A program made the position numbers and the translations under genes. Below, one piece after another: positions 1 through 8,359 of a stretch of DNA of 64,000 bases (the stretch's first letter is position 1; each line of letters opens with the position of its first letter). The DNA comes from Sphingomonas sp. OV641 (GTDB lineage: Bacteria; Pseudomonadota; Alphaproteobacteria; Sphingomonadales; Sphingomonadaceae), in the NCBI RefSeq assembly GCF_900109205.1, contig NZ_FNZB01000001.1:62001-126000 (forward strand). Reading direction: 5' to 3'. Under the pieces are notes generated by a model. The model was not told the origin of the DNA, made no database searches, and saw only the letters and a program-made list of their open reading frames with translations.

Positions 1-809
1 CGCTGGCGGTAGAGGAGACGACGCGCTTCTTCATCGTCGATGGCGTCCGCCGGGTGCTGCCTGACCTGAAGACGGTATCGGGCGCCGCGCCGGTCAATGC
101 GCTGCGCATGATCAAGAGCCCGGCCGAAATCGCGCTGATGCAGCGGGCAAACGACATCATGATCGCCGCCTATCGCGCCACTTATGGCCAGGTGCAGGCG
201 GGCATGATCGGCAATGAGATCAACGCGATCATGGAGCGGGAACTCACCCGCAACGGTGGCCAGCGCGCGTCGAGCAGCGCGCAGGTGGGGCCGGGCAGCG
301 CACTGCCGCATGGGTCCAAGGAGCGACTGAAGGTCTCCGAAGGCACCGTCGTGCTGATGGACTGCACCTGCAGCGTGCACGGCTATGTCTCCGACATTTC
401 CCGCACCTTCGTCTTCGGTGAGCCGACGGCGGAGCAGCGGCGCGTGTTCGGCCATATGCGCCAGGGGATGACGGTGGCGATGGAGGCGGCGAAGGTCGGC
501 GCGCCGGCGGGCAGCGTGGATGATGCCGTGCGCCGCTATTACGAGAAGCTGGGTTACGGTCCGCGCTACGCCCTGCCGGGCCTGTCGCATCGCACCGGCC
601 ATGGCATCGGCCTCGACGTGCACGAGCCGGTGAACCTGGTGCATGGCGAAACCACGCCGCTGGCGCCGGGCATGTGCTTTTCGAACGAGCCGGGCCTCTA
701 CCTGCCGGGCAAGTTCGGCATCCGCATCGAGGATTGTTTCTTCATGACCGAGCAGGGGCCGCGCTTCTTCACGCAGCCGCCGTCCTCGCTCGACAAGCCA
801 TTCGGATAG
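1..809 (+). CDS. M24 family metallopeptidase (Xaa-Pro aminopeptidase type), 5' end outside window
   Basis: The reading frame is already open at base 3, so the N-terminal domain lies upstream of the window. The visible part is the pita-bread catalytic domain of M24 peptidases, which remove an N-terminal residue preceding proline or split Xaa-Pro dipeptides. All five metal ligands are visible: two Asp 11 residues apart (codons at 360 and 393, in LMDCTCSVHGYVSDISRT), the His of RTGHGIGLDVHEP, the Glu of FSNEPG and the Glu of IRIED. The stop is 14 bases before the next M24 gene, which shares the orientation, so the two are probably co-transcribed. Whether the protein carries a signal peptide cannot be told from this window. 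Confidence 0.88.
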   Translation, partial: LAVEETTRFFIVDGVRRVLPDLKTVSGAAPVNALRMIKSPAEIALMQRANDIMIAAYRATYGQVQAGMIGNEINAIMERELTRNGGQRASSSAQVGPGSALPHGSKERLKVSEGTVVLMDCTCSVHGYVSDISRTFVFGEPTAEQRRVFGHMRQGMTVAMEAAKVGAPAGSVDDAVRRYYEKLGYGPRYALPGLSHRTGHGIGLDVHEPVNLVHGETTPLAPGMCFSNEPGLYLPGKFGIRIEDCFFMTEQGPRFFTQPPSSLDKPFG

Positions 810-823
810 AAGGGGAGGGCGTG

Positions 824-2176
824 ATGCCAGGATTGAAGAGCCTGTTGGGCGGCGCTGCGGCGTTCGCCATGATGGCGCTCGCGCCCGCAGCGATGGCGCA
901 GGAAGAACAGTCCATGTCGCCGGCACTGCCGAAGATCATGAGCCTGCGCGATCAGGCGCAGCTGCGCGACGCCTGGCTGGAGCGCCGCTTCCAGACGGTG
1001 CTGCCGCAGCTGATGCGCGAGAATGGCATCGACATGTGGGTGCTGATCGCGCGGGAGTATCTGGAGGACCCGGTCGTTTCGACCATGCTGAACGCGACCA
1101 ATTTGCGGGCGCGGCGTCGGACGATCCTCATCTATTTCGATCCGGGCGAGGGCAAGCCGATCGAGCGGCTGGTCGTCAGCAAGCACGGCATGGGCGCCCT
1201 GTACCAGCCGGTGTGGGACATGGAGAAGCAGCCCGACCAGTTCGCGCGCGTCCGCGAGCTGATCGCCGAGCGCAACCCGAAGAAGATCGCGCTCAACATC
1301 TCCTCGCTGACGGCGTTCGGCGACGGCCTGACGCACAGCCAGTACACCGACCTGATGAAGGCGCTGACGCCCGAGCAGCAGGGGCGGATCGTGCCGGGCT
1401 ATCCGCTGGCCATAGGCTGGCTGGAGACGCGCACGCCGGAAGAGATGAAGGTCTATCCCGAGATCGTGCGCGTGGCGCATGCGATCATCGGCGAAGGCTT
1501 CTCGGCCGCGGTGGTGAAGCCGGGCGTGACGACCAACGAGGATCTCGTGTGGTGGTATCGCCAGCGCGTCGCGGACCTTGGCCTGGCATCGTGGTTCCAT
1601 CCGTCGGTGGAAGTGACGCGCAAGGGCGTGCCGGGCGTGCTGCGCGAAAAGGCGAGTGTGATCCAGAAGGGCGACATGCTGCGCGTCGACTTCGGCATTC
1701 ACTACCTGAACTTCAGCACGGATACGCAGCATGTCGCCTATGTGCTGCGCGACGGCGAGACAGACGTGCCGGCCGGGCTGAAGGCGGGCCTTCGCGACAA
1801 CAACCTCGTTCAGGATGCGGTGACCAGCGAGTTTCGCGTCGGCGTGACCGGCAATGAAGTGCTGAACCGCGCGCGTGCGAAGGCGATCGCGGCGGGGCTG
1901 AAGCCGACGATCTATTCGCACCCGATCGGCTATCACGGCCATGGTGCGGGCAGCTCGATCGGCCTGTCGGAAGAGCAGAAGTTCGTGCCGACCGGCGAAT
2001 ACAAGCTGCGGCCGAACATCGCCTGGTCGATCGAGCTGATGGCGACCAAGGCGGTGCCCGAGTGGGGCGGGCAGATGGTCGACTTCAAGACGGAGGAGGA
2101 CGCTTTCTTCGACGGCCAAACTGTCCGCTACATCGATGGTCGGCAGACCAAGTTTCACCTGATCGACGCGCGCTGA
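824..2176 (+). CDS. Exported M24 family metallopeptidase (Xaa-Pro peptidase-like)
   Basis: The 450-residue protein starts at ATG 824 behind a good ribosome site (AGGGGAGGG). A longer open frame back to 674 overlaps the preceding gene and was not used. Residues 1-25 form a signal peptide ending APAAMAQ, so it should act in the periplasm. Residues 40-230 match a creatinase/aminopeptidase N-domain and 235-435 the M24 catalytic domain. Metal ligands are Asp289 and Asp300 (VDFGIHYLNFSTD), His373 (YHGHGAG), Glu404 (WSIEL) and a Glu near 425. It is clearly paralogous to the gene at 2469-3812; shared blocks include RARRRTIL, FDPGEGKPIE and YSHPIGYHGHGAG. Likely role: trimming proline-containing peptides; the exact substrate is not known. 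Confidence 0.85.
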   Translation: MPGLKSLLGGAAAFAMMALAPAAMAQEEQSMSPALPKIMSLRDQAQLRDAWLERRFQTVLPQLMRENGIDMWVLIAREYLEDPVVSTMLNATNLRARRRTILIYFDPGEGKPIERLVVSKHGMGALYQPVWDMEKQPDQFARVRELIAERNPKKIALNISSLTAFGDGLTHSQYTDLMKALTPEQQGRIVPGYPLAIGWLETRTPEEMKVYPEIVRVAHAIIGEGFSAAVVKPGVTTNEDLVWWYRQRVADLGLASWFHPSVEVTRKGVPGVLREKASVIQKGDMLRVDFGIHYLNFSTDTQHVAYVLRDGETDVPAGLKAGLRDNNLVQDAVTSEFRVGVTGNEVLNRARAKAIAAGLKPTIYSHPIGYHGHGAGSSIGLSEEQKFVPTGEYKLRPNIAWSIELMATKAVPEWGGQMVDFKTEEDAFFDGQTVRYIDGRQTKFHLIDAR

Positions 2177-2308
2177 GGCGGCGCCGGCGGTTAACTCCCT
2201 TGCCCAAAACTGGGTCTCATCCGGCGACGGGTGAGGCCCTTCTTTTTGGTGGTAGAGCTGCGAGAGTTAGATCGAATGTCAGGATAACGGGGTATTTGTG
2301 CATCATCC

Positions 2309-2409
2309 GACCCGTCTTGCCGGGCTTGTCCCGGCATCCAGCGTGCCGCAGACCTTCAGCGGGAGGATGCGCGGAAACCTGGACCCCGGCACAGGGCCGG
2401 GGTGACGAA
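2309..2409. repeat. Dispersed palindromic repeat between two M24 paralogues
   Basis: In the 292-base gap between the converging M24 genes, a left arm (CTTGCCGGGCTTGTCCCGG, then CATCCAGCGTG) and a right arm (CTGGACCCCGGCACAGGGCC, then GGGGTGACG) can each form a hairpin, and their outer ends are mutually complementary. The same architecture recurs at 18225-18312 and, as the GTCATCCCGG variety, in the arrays at 18345 and 23865. It may also stop transcription from both sides. No gene was found in the gap. Confidence 0.7.
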
Positions 2410-2468
2410 GTTCGTGATTAATATCGTTTTTGCCTGTGTTTAGGCCGCCCGGACGGGGCGTTTGTGGC

Positions 2469-3812
2469 CTAGGGGCGTGGTAGGAGGATGAATTCCTCCT
2501 GCCCGCCGTCGAGGAAGCGGAAGGTGCCGTCCGCTGAAAGGAAGCCGTCTTCCTCGTGCATGAAGCGGACCTTCTGGCCGCCCCATTCGGGCACGTTCGC
2601 CTGCGCATTCAGCTCGATCGACCAGGCGGTGTTCGGATCGATTCGATAGTCGCCGCGGCCGGGCGCCGGCTTCTGGCTTTCCCAGGCGCCGATCCAGGTG
2701 CCGGCGCCATGGCCGTGATAGCCGATCGGGTGCGAATAGATCGTGCCGTCGATCCCCTCGGCTTCCACCTGGCGCCGTGCGGCTGCCAGCACCTCATTGC
2801 CGGTGCGGCCGGGCTTCAGCGCCGCGATGGTGGCGGCGCGCACGCGGTTCATCGCCGCCATGCCATCGCGCAGGCCCTTGGGCGCCTGTGTCTCGCCCGG
2901 CTTCAGGACATAAGCGAGCCGCTGAATGTCAGTGTTGAGGCCGAGATAGGTGATGCCGAAATCGACGTGCAGCATGTCGCCGGGCATGATGATCGTGTCG
3001 CCTCGGTGGCCCATCTCCTGCACGCTGAACTTGCCCCCGTCGGCGCGCTGGATCGCGACGCTGGGCTGGAACCAGGTGTCCAGCCCGAGCGCGTTGATGC
3101 GATCGCGGAACCACCAGACGACATCATCGGAGGTGGTGACGCCGGGAGTGATGACGCGTTCGGAGAAGCCCTCCTCGATGATCGAATGCGAGATGCGCGA
3201 GACGATCGGATAGCTCGCCATCTCCTCCGGGATGCGGGTCTCCAGCCAGCCGAGCGCGAGCCGTTCGTGCGAGACGAGGCGCTTCGCCATGTCAGGGCCG
3301 AGTGCGCGGACGATTGCCTCATAATGGGTGGAGCTGAGGCCGTCGGCGAGCGGGAAACCCTCCGATCGGTTGAGCGCGATGGTTGCGGGATTGCGCTCAG
3401 CGATGATCCTGGCCAGCTCCGCCCATTGATCGGGCTGCTCGTCCGGGTTCCAGGCGGGCTGGAAATCGCCGACCGGATAGCGGGCGAGCGCCAGCTTCTC
3501 GATCGGCTTGCCCTCGCCCGGATCGAAGAAGACGAGGATGGTGCGGCGGCGCGCGTGGAGCCACGTGGCCGGCAGCATCGTCGCCATCACCGGATCTTCG
3601 TTATACTCGCCGGCGACCAGCACCCACATCTGCACCTTGTCGCGCCGCATCAGCGTGGGGAGGACCTGTTCGAAGCGCAGCTTCAGCCAACGGTCCTCGG
3701 TTTCAGCGCGCCGCTCGAGCGGCAGGATTGCCGGCATCTGAAGCTCGGCCGGGCGAGCGGGCGAAGTGGCTGGCGATCCCGCCAGCGCCAGAGCCAAAAG
3801 CAGTGCCGACAT
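2469..3812 (-). CDS. Exported M24 family metallopeptidase, paralogue of 824-2176
   Basis: The 447-residue protein starts at the ATG ending at 3812, preceded by GGGGGAAT; an in-frame ATG 36 bases upstream lacks such a site and would spoil the signal peptide. The N-terminus MSALLLALALAGSPATSPA is a short signal sequence. The M24 ligands are complete: two Asp in HVDFGITYLGLNTD, His in GYHGHGAG, Glu in AWSIEL and Glu in MHEEDG. It lies tail-to-tail with its paralogue and diverges from the amidohydrolase at 4049, so the 236-base gap 3813-4048 must hold promoters for both directions. It probably hydrolyses Xaa-Pro peptides in the periplasm. Confidence 0.85.
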   Translation of the reverse strand: MSALLLALALAGSPATSPARPAELQMPAILPLERRAETEDRWLKLRFEQVLPTLMRRDKVQMWVLVAGEYNEDPVMATMLPATWLHARRRTILVFFDPGEGKPIEKLALARYPVGDFQPAWNPDEQPDQWAELARIIAERNPATIALNRSEGFPLADGLSSTHYEAIVRALGPDMAKRLVSHERLALGWLETRIPEEMASYPIVSRISHSIIEEGFSERVITPGVTTSDDVVWWFRDRINALGLDTWFQPSVAIQRADGGKFSVQEMGHRGDTIIMPGDMLHVDFGITYLGLNTDIQRLAYVLKPGETQAPKGLRDGMAAMNRVRAATIAALKPGRTGNEVLAAARRQVEAEGIDGTIYSHPIGYHGHGAGTWIGAWESQKPAPGRGDYRIDPNTAWSIELNAQANVPEWGGQKVRFMHEEDGFLSADGTFRFLDGGQEEFILLPRP

Positions 3813-4048
3813 TGATATTCCCCCGTTGCAGATGTTCACACTTCGCACCTTTGTTCGCTAATGTGACAAAGAACAGGGGCTGAAAAGCGAAATTTCTGAC
3901 CGGGCGCGGCTTGCCCGGTGCTGGTCATGCAGCCACTGCATCGGCGAGGAAGCGTTATGGCGCTGGCGCAGCGGTGCCGTACGCGCGAAGCTGGGGAAAG
4001 GGCGAAGCCGCTATCGGTGCGGTTCGCCCGGGGGAGCAGGGGGAGTAG

Positions 4049-5404
4049 ATGCGGTTGAAGTTTCTGGTGGCGGCGTTGGCGGTGGCCATGCCGACGATGG
4101 CCAGCGCAGGTGCGCCATCCGCCGCGCCCAAGCCGGCGACCATCTATCGCCATGCCACGCTGATCGACGGCACCGGCAGTGCGGGATCGCGCGGAATGAC
4201 CGTGGTGACGCGCGGCGAACGGGTCGAGGCGGTCGTGCCCGATGCGAAGGTTACGCCGGAGATGCTGAAGGGCGCGCGCATCGTTGACCTCACCGGCCGC
4301 TATCTGCTGCCCGGGCTGATCGACAGCCACCAGCATATCGCAACGCCGCCGAACCGCCGCCGCGCCGAGGCGCTGATGCGGCGGGATCTCTACAGCGGCG
4401 TCACCGGCACGCGGATCATGGCCGATGACCTGCGATCGGTGGCGGAGATCGCGCGCGCCGCCCTGGTGGGGGAGATCGCCTCGCCTGACCTTTATTACGC
4501 CGCGCTGTTTGCCGGGCCGAGCTTCTTCGATGATCCGCGAACCTTGGCCGTCAGCGCCGGGGTGAAGCCCGGAACCGGCGCGTGGATGCAGGCGGTCGAT
4601 CACCAGACCGACCTGCCGCTAGCGGTTGCGCGCGCGAAGGGCACGGGTGCCACCGCGATCAAGATCTACGCCAACCTGCCGGCCGATCTGATCGCCCGGA
4701 TCACGCAGGAGGCACATCGCCAGAACATGCAGGTGTGGGCGCATGGCATGGTGTTTCCGACCCCGCCGGTCGACGTGATCGCCGCCGGGCCGGACGTCGT
4801 GTCGCACAGCTGCTACCTGGCCTATCAGGCGGTGGAGCAGCGGCCCGCCACCTATCAGCAGCGCGTGGCGATCGACCCTGCGCCGTTCATGGCGCGCGAC
4901 AATCGGGTGATGGCGGGGCTGTTCGCCACCATGCGCGAACGCGGCATGCTGCTGGATGCCACGCTGCGGGTGTATCAGGAGGGCGAGAAGCGCGCGCAGA
5001 AGGGCGGGGCGCCGGCCTATTGCTCGCTCGATCTCGCCGCCGCGCTGACCGCGCAGGCACACAAGGCGGGGGTCCGGATTTCCGCCGGGACCGATGGCGA
5101 CACGGAAGCGGGCGCGCCCTATCCGGCCCTGTTCGACGAGATCGAGCTGCTGGTATCGAAAGCCGGGTTCAAGCCGGCGGAGGCGATCCGTTCGGCCACC
5201 CTCGTCGGGGCGCAGGCGATGGGGCAGCAAAGCGACATGGGCAGCATCGCGCCGGGCAAGCTTGCCAATATGGTGGTGCTGGCCCGCGATCCGCTGGCCA
5301 ACATCGGAAACATGCGCAGCGTGGTGATGACGGTGAAGCGCGGCCGCGCGTACGCGCGCGAGGATTTCAAGCCGGTGACTGCGGAGGAGCTGGGCCGTGA
5401 CTGA
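4049..5404 (+). CDS. Exported amidohydrolase-superfamily dipeptidase-like protein
   Basis: The 451-residue protein has a signal peptide (MRLKFLVAALAVAMPTMASA, cut near residue 20) and an imidazolonepropionase-like amidohydrolase fold. The binuclear metal set is readable: His94 and His96 (DSHQHI), Lys205 (AIKIYANL, presumably carboxylated), His232 (VWAHGM), His253 (VVSHSC) and Asp349 (SAGTDGD). Exported Caulobacter and environmental relatives in this branch include L-Xaa-L-Arg/Lys carboxypeptidases and L-Xaa-L-Pro dipeptidases, so a dipeptidase is more likely than a histidine-pathway enzyme. It overlaps the next gene by 8 bases and heads a four-gene run with overlapping ends. Confidence 0.82.
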   Translation: MRLKFLVAALAVAMPTMASAGAPSAAPKPATIYRHATLIDGTGSAGSRGMTVVTRGERVEAVVPDAKVTPEMLKGARIVDLTGRYLLPGLIDSHQHIATPPNRRRAEALMRRDLYSGVTGTRIMADDLRSVAEIARAALVGEIASPDLYYAALFAGPSFFDDPRTLAVSAGVKPGTGAWMQAVDHQTDLPLAVARAKGTGATAIKIYANLPADLIARITQEAHRQNMQVWAHGMVFPTPPVDVIAAGPDVVSHSCYLAYQAVEQRPATYQQRVAIDPAPFMARDNRVMAGLFATMRERGMLLDATLRVYQEGEKRAQKGGAPAYCSLDLAAALTAQAHKAGVRISAGTDGDTEAGAPYPALFDEIELLVSKAGFKPAEAIRSATLVGAQAMGQQSDMGSIAPGKLANMVVLARDPLANIGNMRSVVMTVKRGRAYAREDFKPVTAEELGRD

Positions 5405-6533
5405 TCGACGTTCCTTTCTTCAGCTTGCCGGCGCTGTCGTTGCCGTGAGTGCCCTGCCGACAGCGGCGCAGGCGCGCGGCAAGCGCGACATGCTGATCGT
5501 GAATGCGCTGGGCGGCTTCAGTGATCCGAACGCGCGGCGCGGCGATGGGGCGGTGCCGGTGGAGCCGCGGAGCCTGCTGAGCGACCGCGTGATCGCGGAT
5601 GCGCGCGCATCGGGCATGGACGCGATCAATATCACACTGGGCCATGTGTCGGGACCGGACGAGCCCTTTGCGCTGACGGTGCGGGAGATCGGCGTGTGGG
5701 AGCGGCGCATCCGCGCGCGGCCGGAGGCGCTGATCAAGGTGACGTCCGCGGCGGACATCCTGCGCGCGCGCGACACCGGCCGGATCGGCGTGATCTACGG
5801 CTTCCAGAACACGACCATGCTGGGCGATGACGCCAGTCGCGTCGACACCTTCGCCGATCTTGGCGTGCGCGTGATCCAGCTGACCTACAATCCGGCGAAC
5901 AAGGTGGGCAGCGGATCGATGGCGCCGGACAATGGCGGGCTGACCGCCTTTGGCCGCACGGTGATCGAGCGGCTGAACGCCAATCGCGTGATGGTGGACC
6001 TGTCGCACAGCGGCGAGCGTACCTGCCTGGAGGCGGCGCGCCATTCCGCCCAGCCGATCTCCATCAATCACACGGGCTGCCGCGCGCTGACCGATCTGCC
6101 GCGCAACAAGACCGATGCGGAGCTGCGGCTGGTGGCGGAACGCGGCGGCTTCGTCGGCATCTATTTCATGCCGTTCCTCAATCCCCGGAGCGTCGCCAGC
6201 GCGGCCGACGTGGTCGCCCATATCGAACATGCCATCAACGTGTGTGGCGAGGATCATGTCGGGTTCGGTACCGATGGCGGCACCACCGCGGTGGACGACA
6301 TGGCCGCCTACCGCGCCGCGATCCGGCAGGAGATTGCGGAACGCCGCGCGGCGGGGATCGGAGCCAAGGGCGAGAACCCGGACACGCTTCCCTTCGTGGA
6401 GGATCTGAGCGGGCCGGGGCAGTTCGGCAAGCTCATCGGGCTGCTGGAGCAGCGGGGCCATAAGGCGGCGCGGATCGAGAAGGTCATGGGGACGAACTTC
6501 CACCGCTACGCTCGCGACGTGTGGGGCGCATGA
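5397..6533 (+). CDS. Exported M19 (renal dipeptidase-like) protein with altered metal site
   Basis: The 378-residue protein starts at GTG 5397, overlapping the amidohydrolase stop. The N-terminus TDRRSFLQLAGAVVAVSA is a Tat-type signal. The fold is that of membrane dipeptidases (M19): VDLSH (His204), SINHTG (His225), PRNKTDAELR and GFGTDGG (Asp293) are present. The usual first metal motif HxD is replaced by VNALGG (Asn36-Ala-Leu38), and the region of the bridging Glu reads YGFQNTT (Gln137). Only part of the binuclear zinc site therefore remains. It could be a mono-metal enzyme or a non-catalytic peptide binder. The family call is firm; activity is uncertain. Confidence 0.8.
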   Translation: MTDRRSFLQLAGAVVAVSALPTAAQARGKRDMLIVNALGGFSDPNARRGDGAVPVEPRSLLSDRVIADARASGMDAINITLGHVSGPDEPFALTVREIGVWERRIRARPEALIKVTSAADILRARDTGRIGVIYGFQNTTMLGDDASRVDTFADLGVRVIQLTYNPANKVGSGSMAPDNGGLTAFGRTVIERLNANRVMVDLSHSGERTCLEAARHSAQPISINHTGCRALTDLPRNKTDAELRLVAERGGFVGIYFMPFLNPRSVASAADVVAHIEHAINVCGEDHVGFGTDGGTTAVDDMAAYRAAIRQEIAERRAAGIGAKGENPDTLPFVEDLSGPGQFGKLIGLLEQRGHKAARIEKVMGTNFHRYARDVWGA

Positions 6534-7423
6534 GCCCGGAGGCGATCGCCTTCGTCAACCAGGCGCTGGTGCCGTGCGGCCTGGCGCTGATCATGTTCAG
6601 CATGGGGCTGACGCTGGCGCTGCGGGACTTTGCGGCGATCCTTTCGGGCGGCCGGGCCGCGGCGGCGGGCTTTGCCACGCATCTGCTGGTGCCGCCGCTA
6701 CTTGGCCTCACCGTCGGCGCGCTGTTCGGCCTGCCGCCGGAGCTGGCGCTGGGGCTGTTCATCATATCCATCTGCCCGGCGGGCACGACATCCAACGCGC
6801 TGACGTTCGTCGGGCGGGGCAATCTGGCGCTGGCCGTGGTGCTGACGCTGATGACCAGCGTGGTTACCGTGTTCACGATTCCGATCCTGTTGCGCTGGGC
6901 GGTGCCATGGTTCCTGGGCGGGACGGGCGCGACGGTGCCGCAGCTCGATATCGTCAGCACCATGGGGCAGCTGGCGCGGATCACGCTGGCGCCGATCGCG
7001 CTGGGCATGGTGGTGCGCCGGTTCGCGCCGGAGGCGGCGGGACGCATCGCACAGCGGCTGCGACCCACCGCGTTCGTCGTGCTGGTGGCGGTGATCGGCT
7101 TTTCCGTTGTCGTCAGCTTTGACATGGTGGTGCAGAATCTGATCGCGGCGACGCCGGCGATCTATGCGCTGAACATGGCAGCCATGGCCTTTGGGCTGAT
7201 GGTCGGGCGGGTGCTGGGGCTGAATGCGCGCGATCGCATGACCCTGGCGATCGAAACTGGGGTGCAGAATGCGACGCTGGCGCTGTTCCTGACGCTAACC
7301 GTGCTGGAGAGCCTGCCGCTGGCGGTGACGCAGAATATTTATGGAATGGTCATGCTGTTCAATGCCAGTCTGCTGATCCGCTGGTTCCGGGGACGGATCA
7401 CGCGCGAAGCGGTGGCGGCATGA
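6530..7423 (+). CDS. Bile acid:sodium symporter (BASS) family transporter
   Basis: The 297-residue integral membrane protein starts at ATG 6530, overlapping the previous stop by ATGA; a GTG nine bases earlier is possible but unnecessary. About nine to ten hydrophobic segments are visible. Family motifs include MFSMGLTLALRDF near residue 25 and ICPAGTTSNALTF near residue 90, the latter containing polar residues of the sodium/substrate region. BASS proteins carry organic anions with sodium. Here, translationally coupled between an M19-like protein and an OCD-family enzyme, the substrate is more likely an amino-acid-derived acid than a bile acid; that is inference from neighbours. Confidence 0.82.
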   Translation: MSPEAIAFVNQALVPCGLALIMFSMGLTLALRDFAAILSGGRAAAAGFATHLLVPPLLGLTVGALFGLPPELALGLFIISICPAGTTSNALTFVGRGNLALAVVLTLMTSVVTVFTIPILLRWAVPWFLGGTGATVPQLDIVSTMGQLARITLAPIALGMVVRRFAPEAAGRIAQRLRPTAFVVLVAVIGFSVVVSFDMVVQNLIAATPAIYALNMAAMAFGLMVGRVLGLNARDRMTLAIETGVQNATLALFLTLTVLESLPLAVTQNIYGMVMLFNASLLIRWFRGRITREAVAA

Positions 7424-8352
7424 GCATCCGGTTCATCGATGCGGGCGAGGTTGCCGAGCGGCTGCGCTACGACGTGGCTGTGCCGCTGGTCCGCGAGGCG
7501 ATGATCGCGCTGTCGCAAGGGCGGACGCGCCAGTTGCTGCGCGGCATCATCGACCTGGACGGAGAGAATGCCTTTGGCGTGATGCCGGGGGCGCTGGACG
7601 CCGGGCCGTTTGGCGCCAAGCTGGTCAGCGTCTTTCCCGGCAACGTCGCGCGTGGCGGCATGTCGCACCAAGGGCTGATCGTGACGTTCGACCGTGAGAG
7701 CGGTGCGCCGAGCGCAGTCGTGGATGCAGGAGAAGTGACGGCGATCCGCACCGCGGCGGCATCCGCCGCGGCGACACAGGCGCTGGCGCGTGGCGACGCG
7801 GATCATCTGGCGGTGCTGGGGACGGGCGAGCAGGCGCAGCGCCACATCCTGGCGATCCGCGCCGTGCGACCATTGCAGCGGGTGACGATCTGGGGCCGGG
7901 ACGCGCGCAAGGCCGCCGCGCTGGCGGAGGAACTGGGGTGCGACGTGGCGGCATCGGTGCGCGAGGCGGTGGCGGATGCGGGGATCATCTGCACCGTCAC
8001 CGCCGCGCCGGAGCCGATCCTGAGCGCCAGCGACGTTCGGCCCGGCGCGCACATCAACGCGGTTGGATCAAGCCGGGCGGGGCCGGCGGAGATTGCGACT
8101 GATCTGGTGGTGCGAAGCCGTTTCTTCGCCGATCACCGCGCCGGCGTGCTGAACCAGGGGGCGGAGTTCCTGCGCGCCAAGGCGGAAGGCCTGGTGGACG
8201 ACCATCATGTGCTGGGCGAGATTGGCGAGGTATTTGCCGGGACACTCGCGGGCCGGACCTCGGGCGAGGACGTGACGCTGTACAAGTCGCTGGGCAGCAT
8301 CGTTCAGGATCTCGCCTGCGCCGCCTGGCTTTGCGGGGAAAGACGCGGCTGA
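7420..8352 (+). CDS. Ornithine cyclodeaminase / mu-crystallin family protein
   Basis: The 310-residue cytosolic oxidoreductase overlaps the transporter by ATGA. The family signature is clear: N-terminal substrate half (FIDAGEVAERL, ENAFGVMPGAL), then a Rossmann half with GEVTAIRTAAASAAA and LAVLGTGEQAQRHI near residues 108-145. The family includes ornithine cyclodeaminase, alanine dehydrogenase, 1-pyrroline-2-carboxylate and other ketimine reductases; sequence reading cannot choose between them. With Xaa-Pro peptidases upstream, a ketimine or pyrroline carboxylate reductase role fits best. It is the last gene of the plus-strand run and meets the RNase H-like gene tail-to-tail with 7 bases between. 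Confidence 0.84.
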   Translation: MSIRFIDAGEVAERLRYDVAVPLVREAMIALSQGRTRQLLRGIIDLDGENAFGVMPGALDAGPFGAKLVSVFPGNVARGGMSHQGLIVTFDRESGAPSAVVDAGEVTAIRTAAASAAATQALARGDADHLAVLGTGEQAQRHILAIRAVRPLQRVTIWGRDARKAAALAEELGCDVAASVREAVADAGIICTVTAAPEPILSASDVRPGAHINAVGSSRAGPAEIATDLVVRSRFFADHRAGVLNQGAEFLRAKAEGLVDDHHVLGEIGEVFAGTLAGRTSGEDVTLYKSLGSIVQDLACAAWLCGERRG

Positions 8353-8359
8353 GGGCGGA

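Noticed and set aside
698..2158. 486-codon minus-strand frame opposite the M24 gene, and similar long antisense frames at 2556-3815, 30800-32467 and 34217-35614
   Set aside because: Each is antisense to a gene with complete motifs and signal peptide; none shows a recognisable fold or ribosome site.
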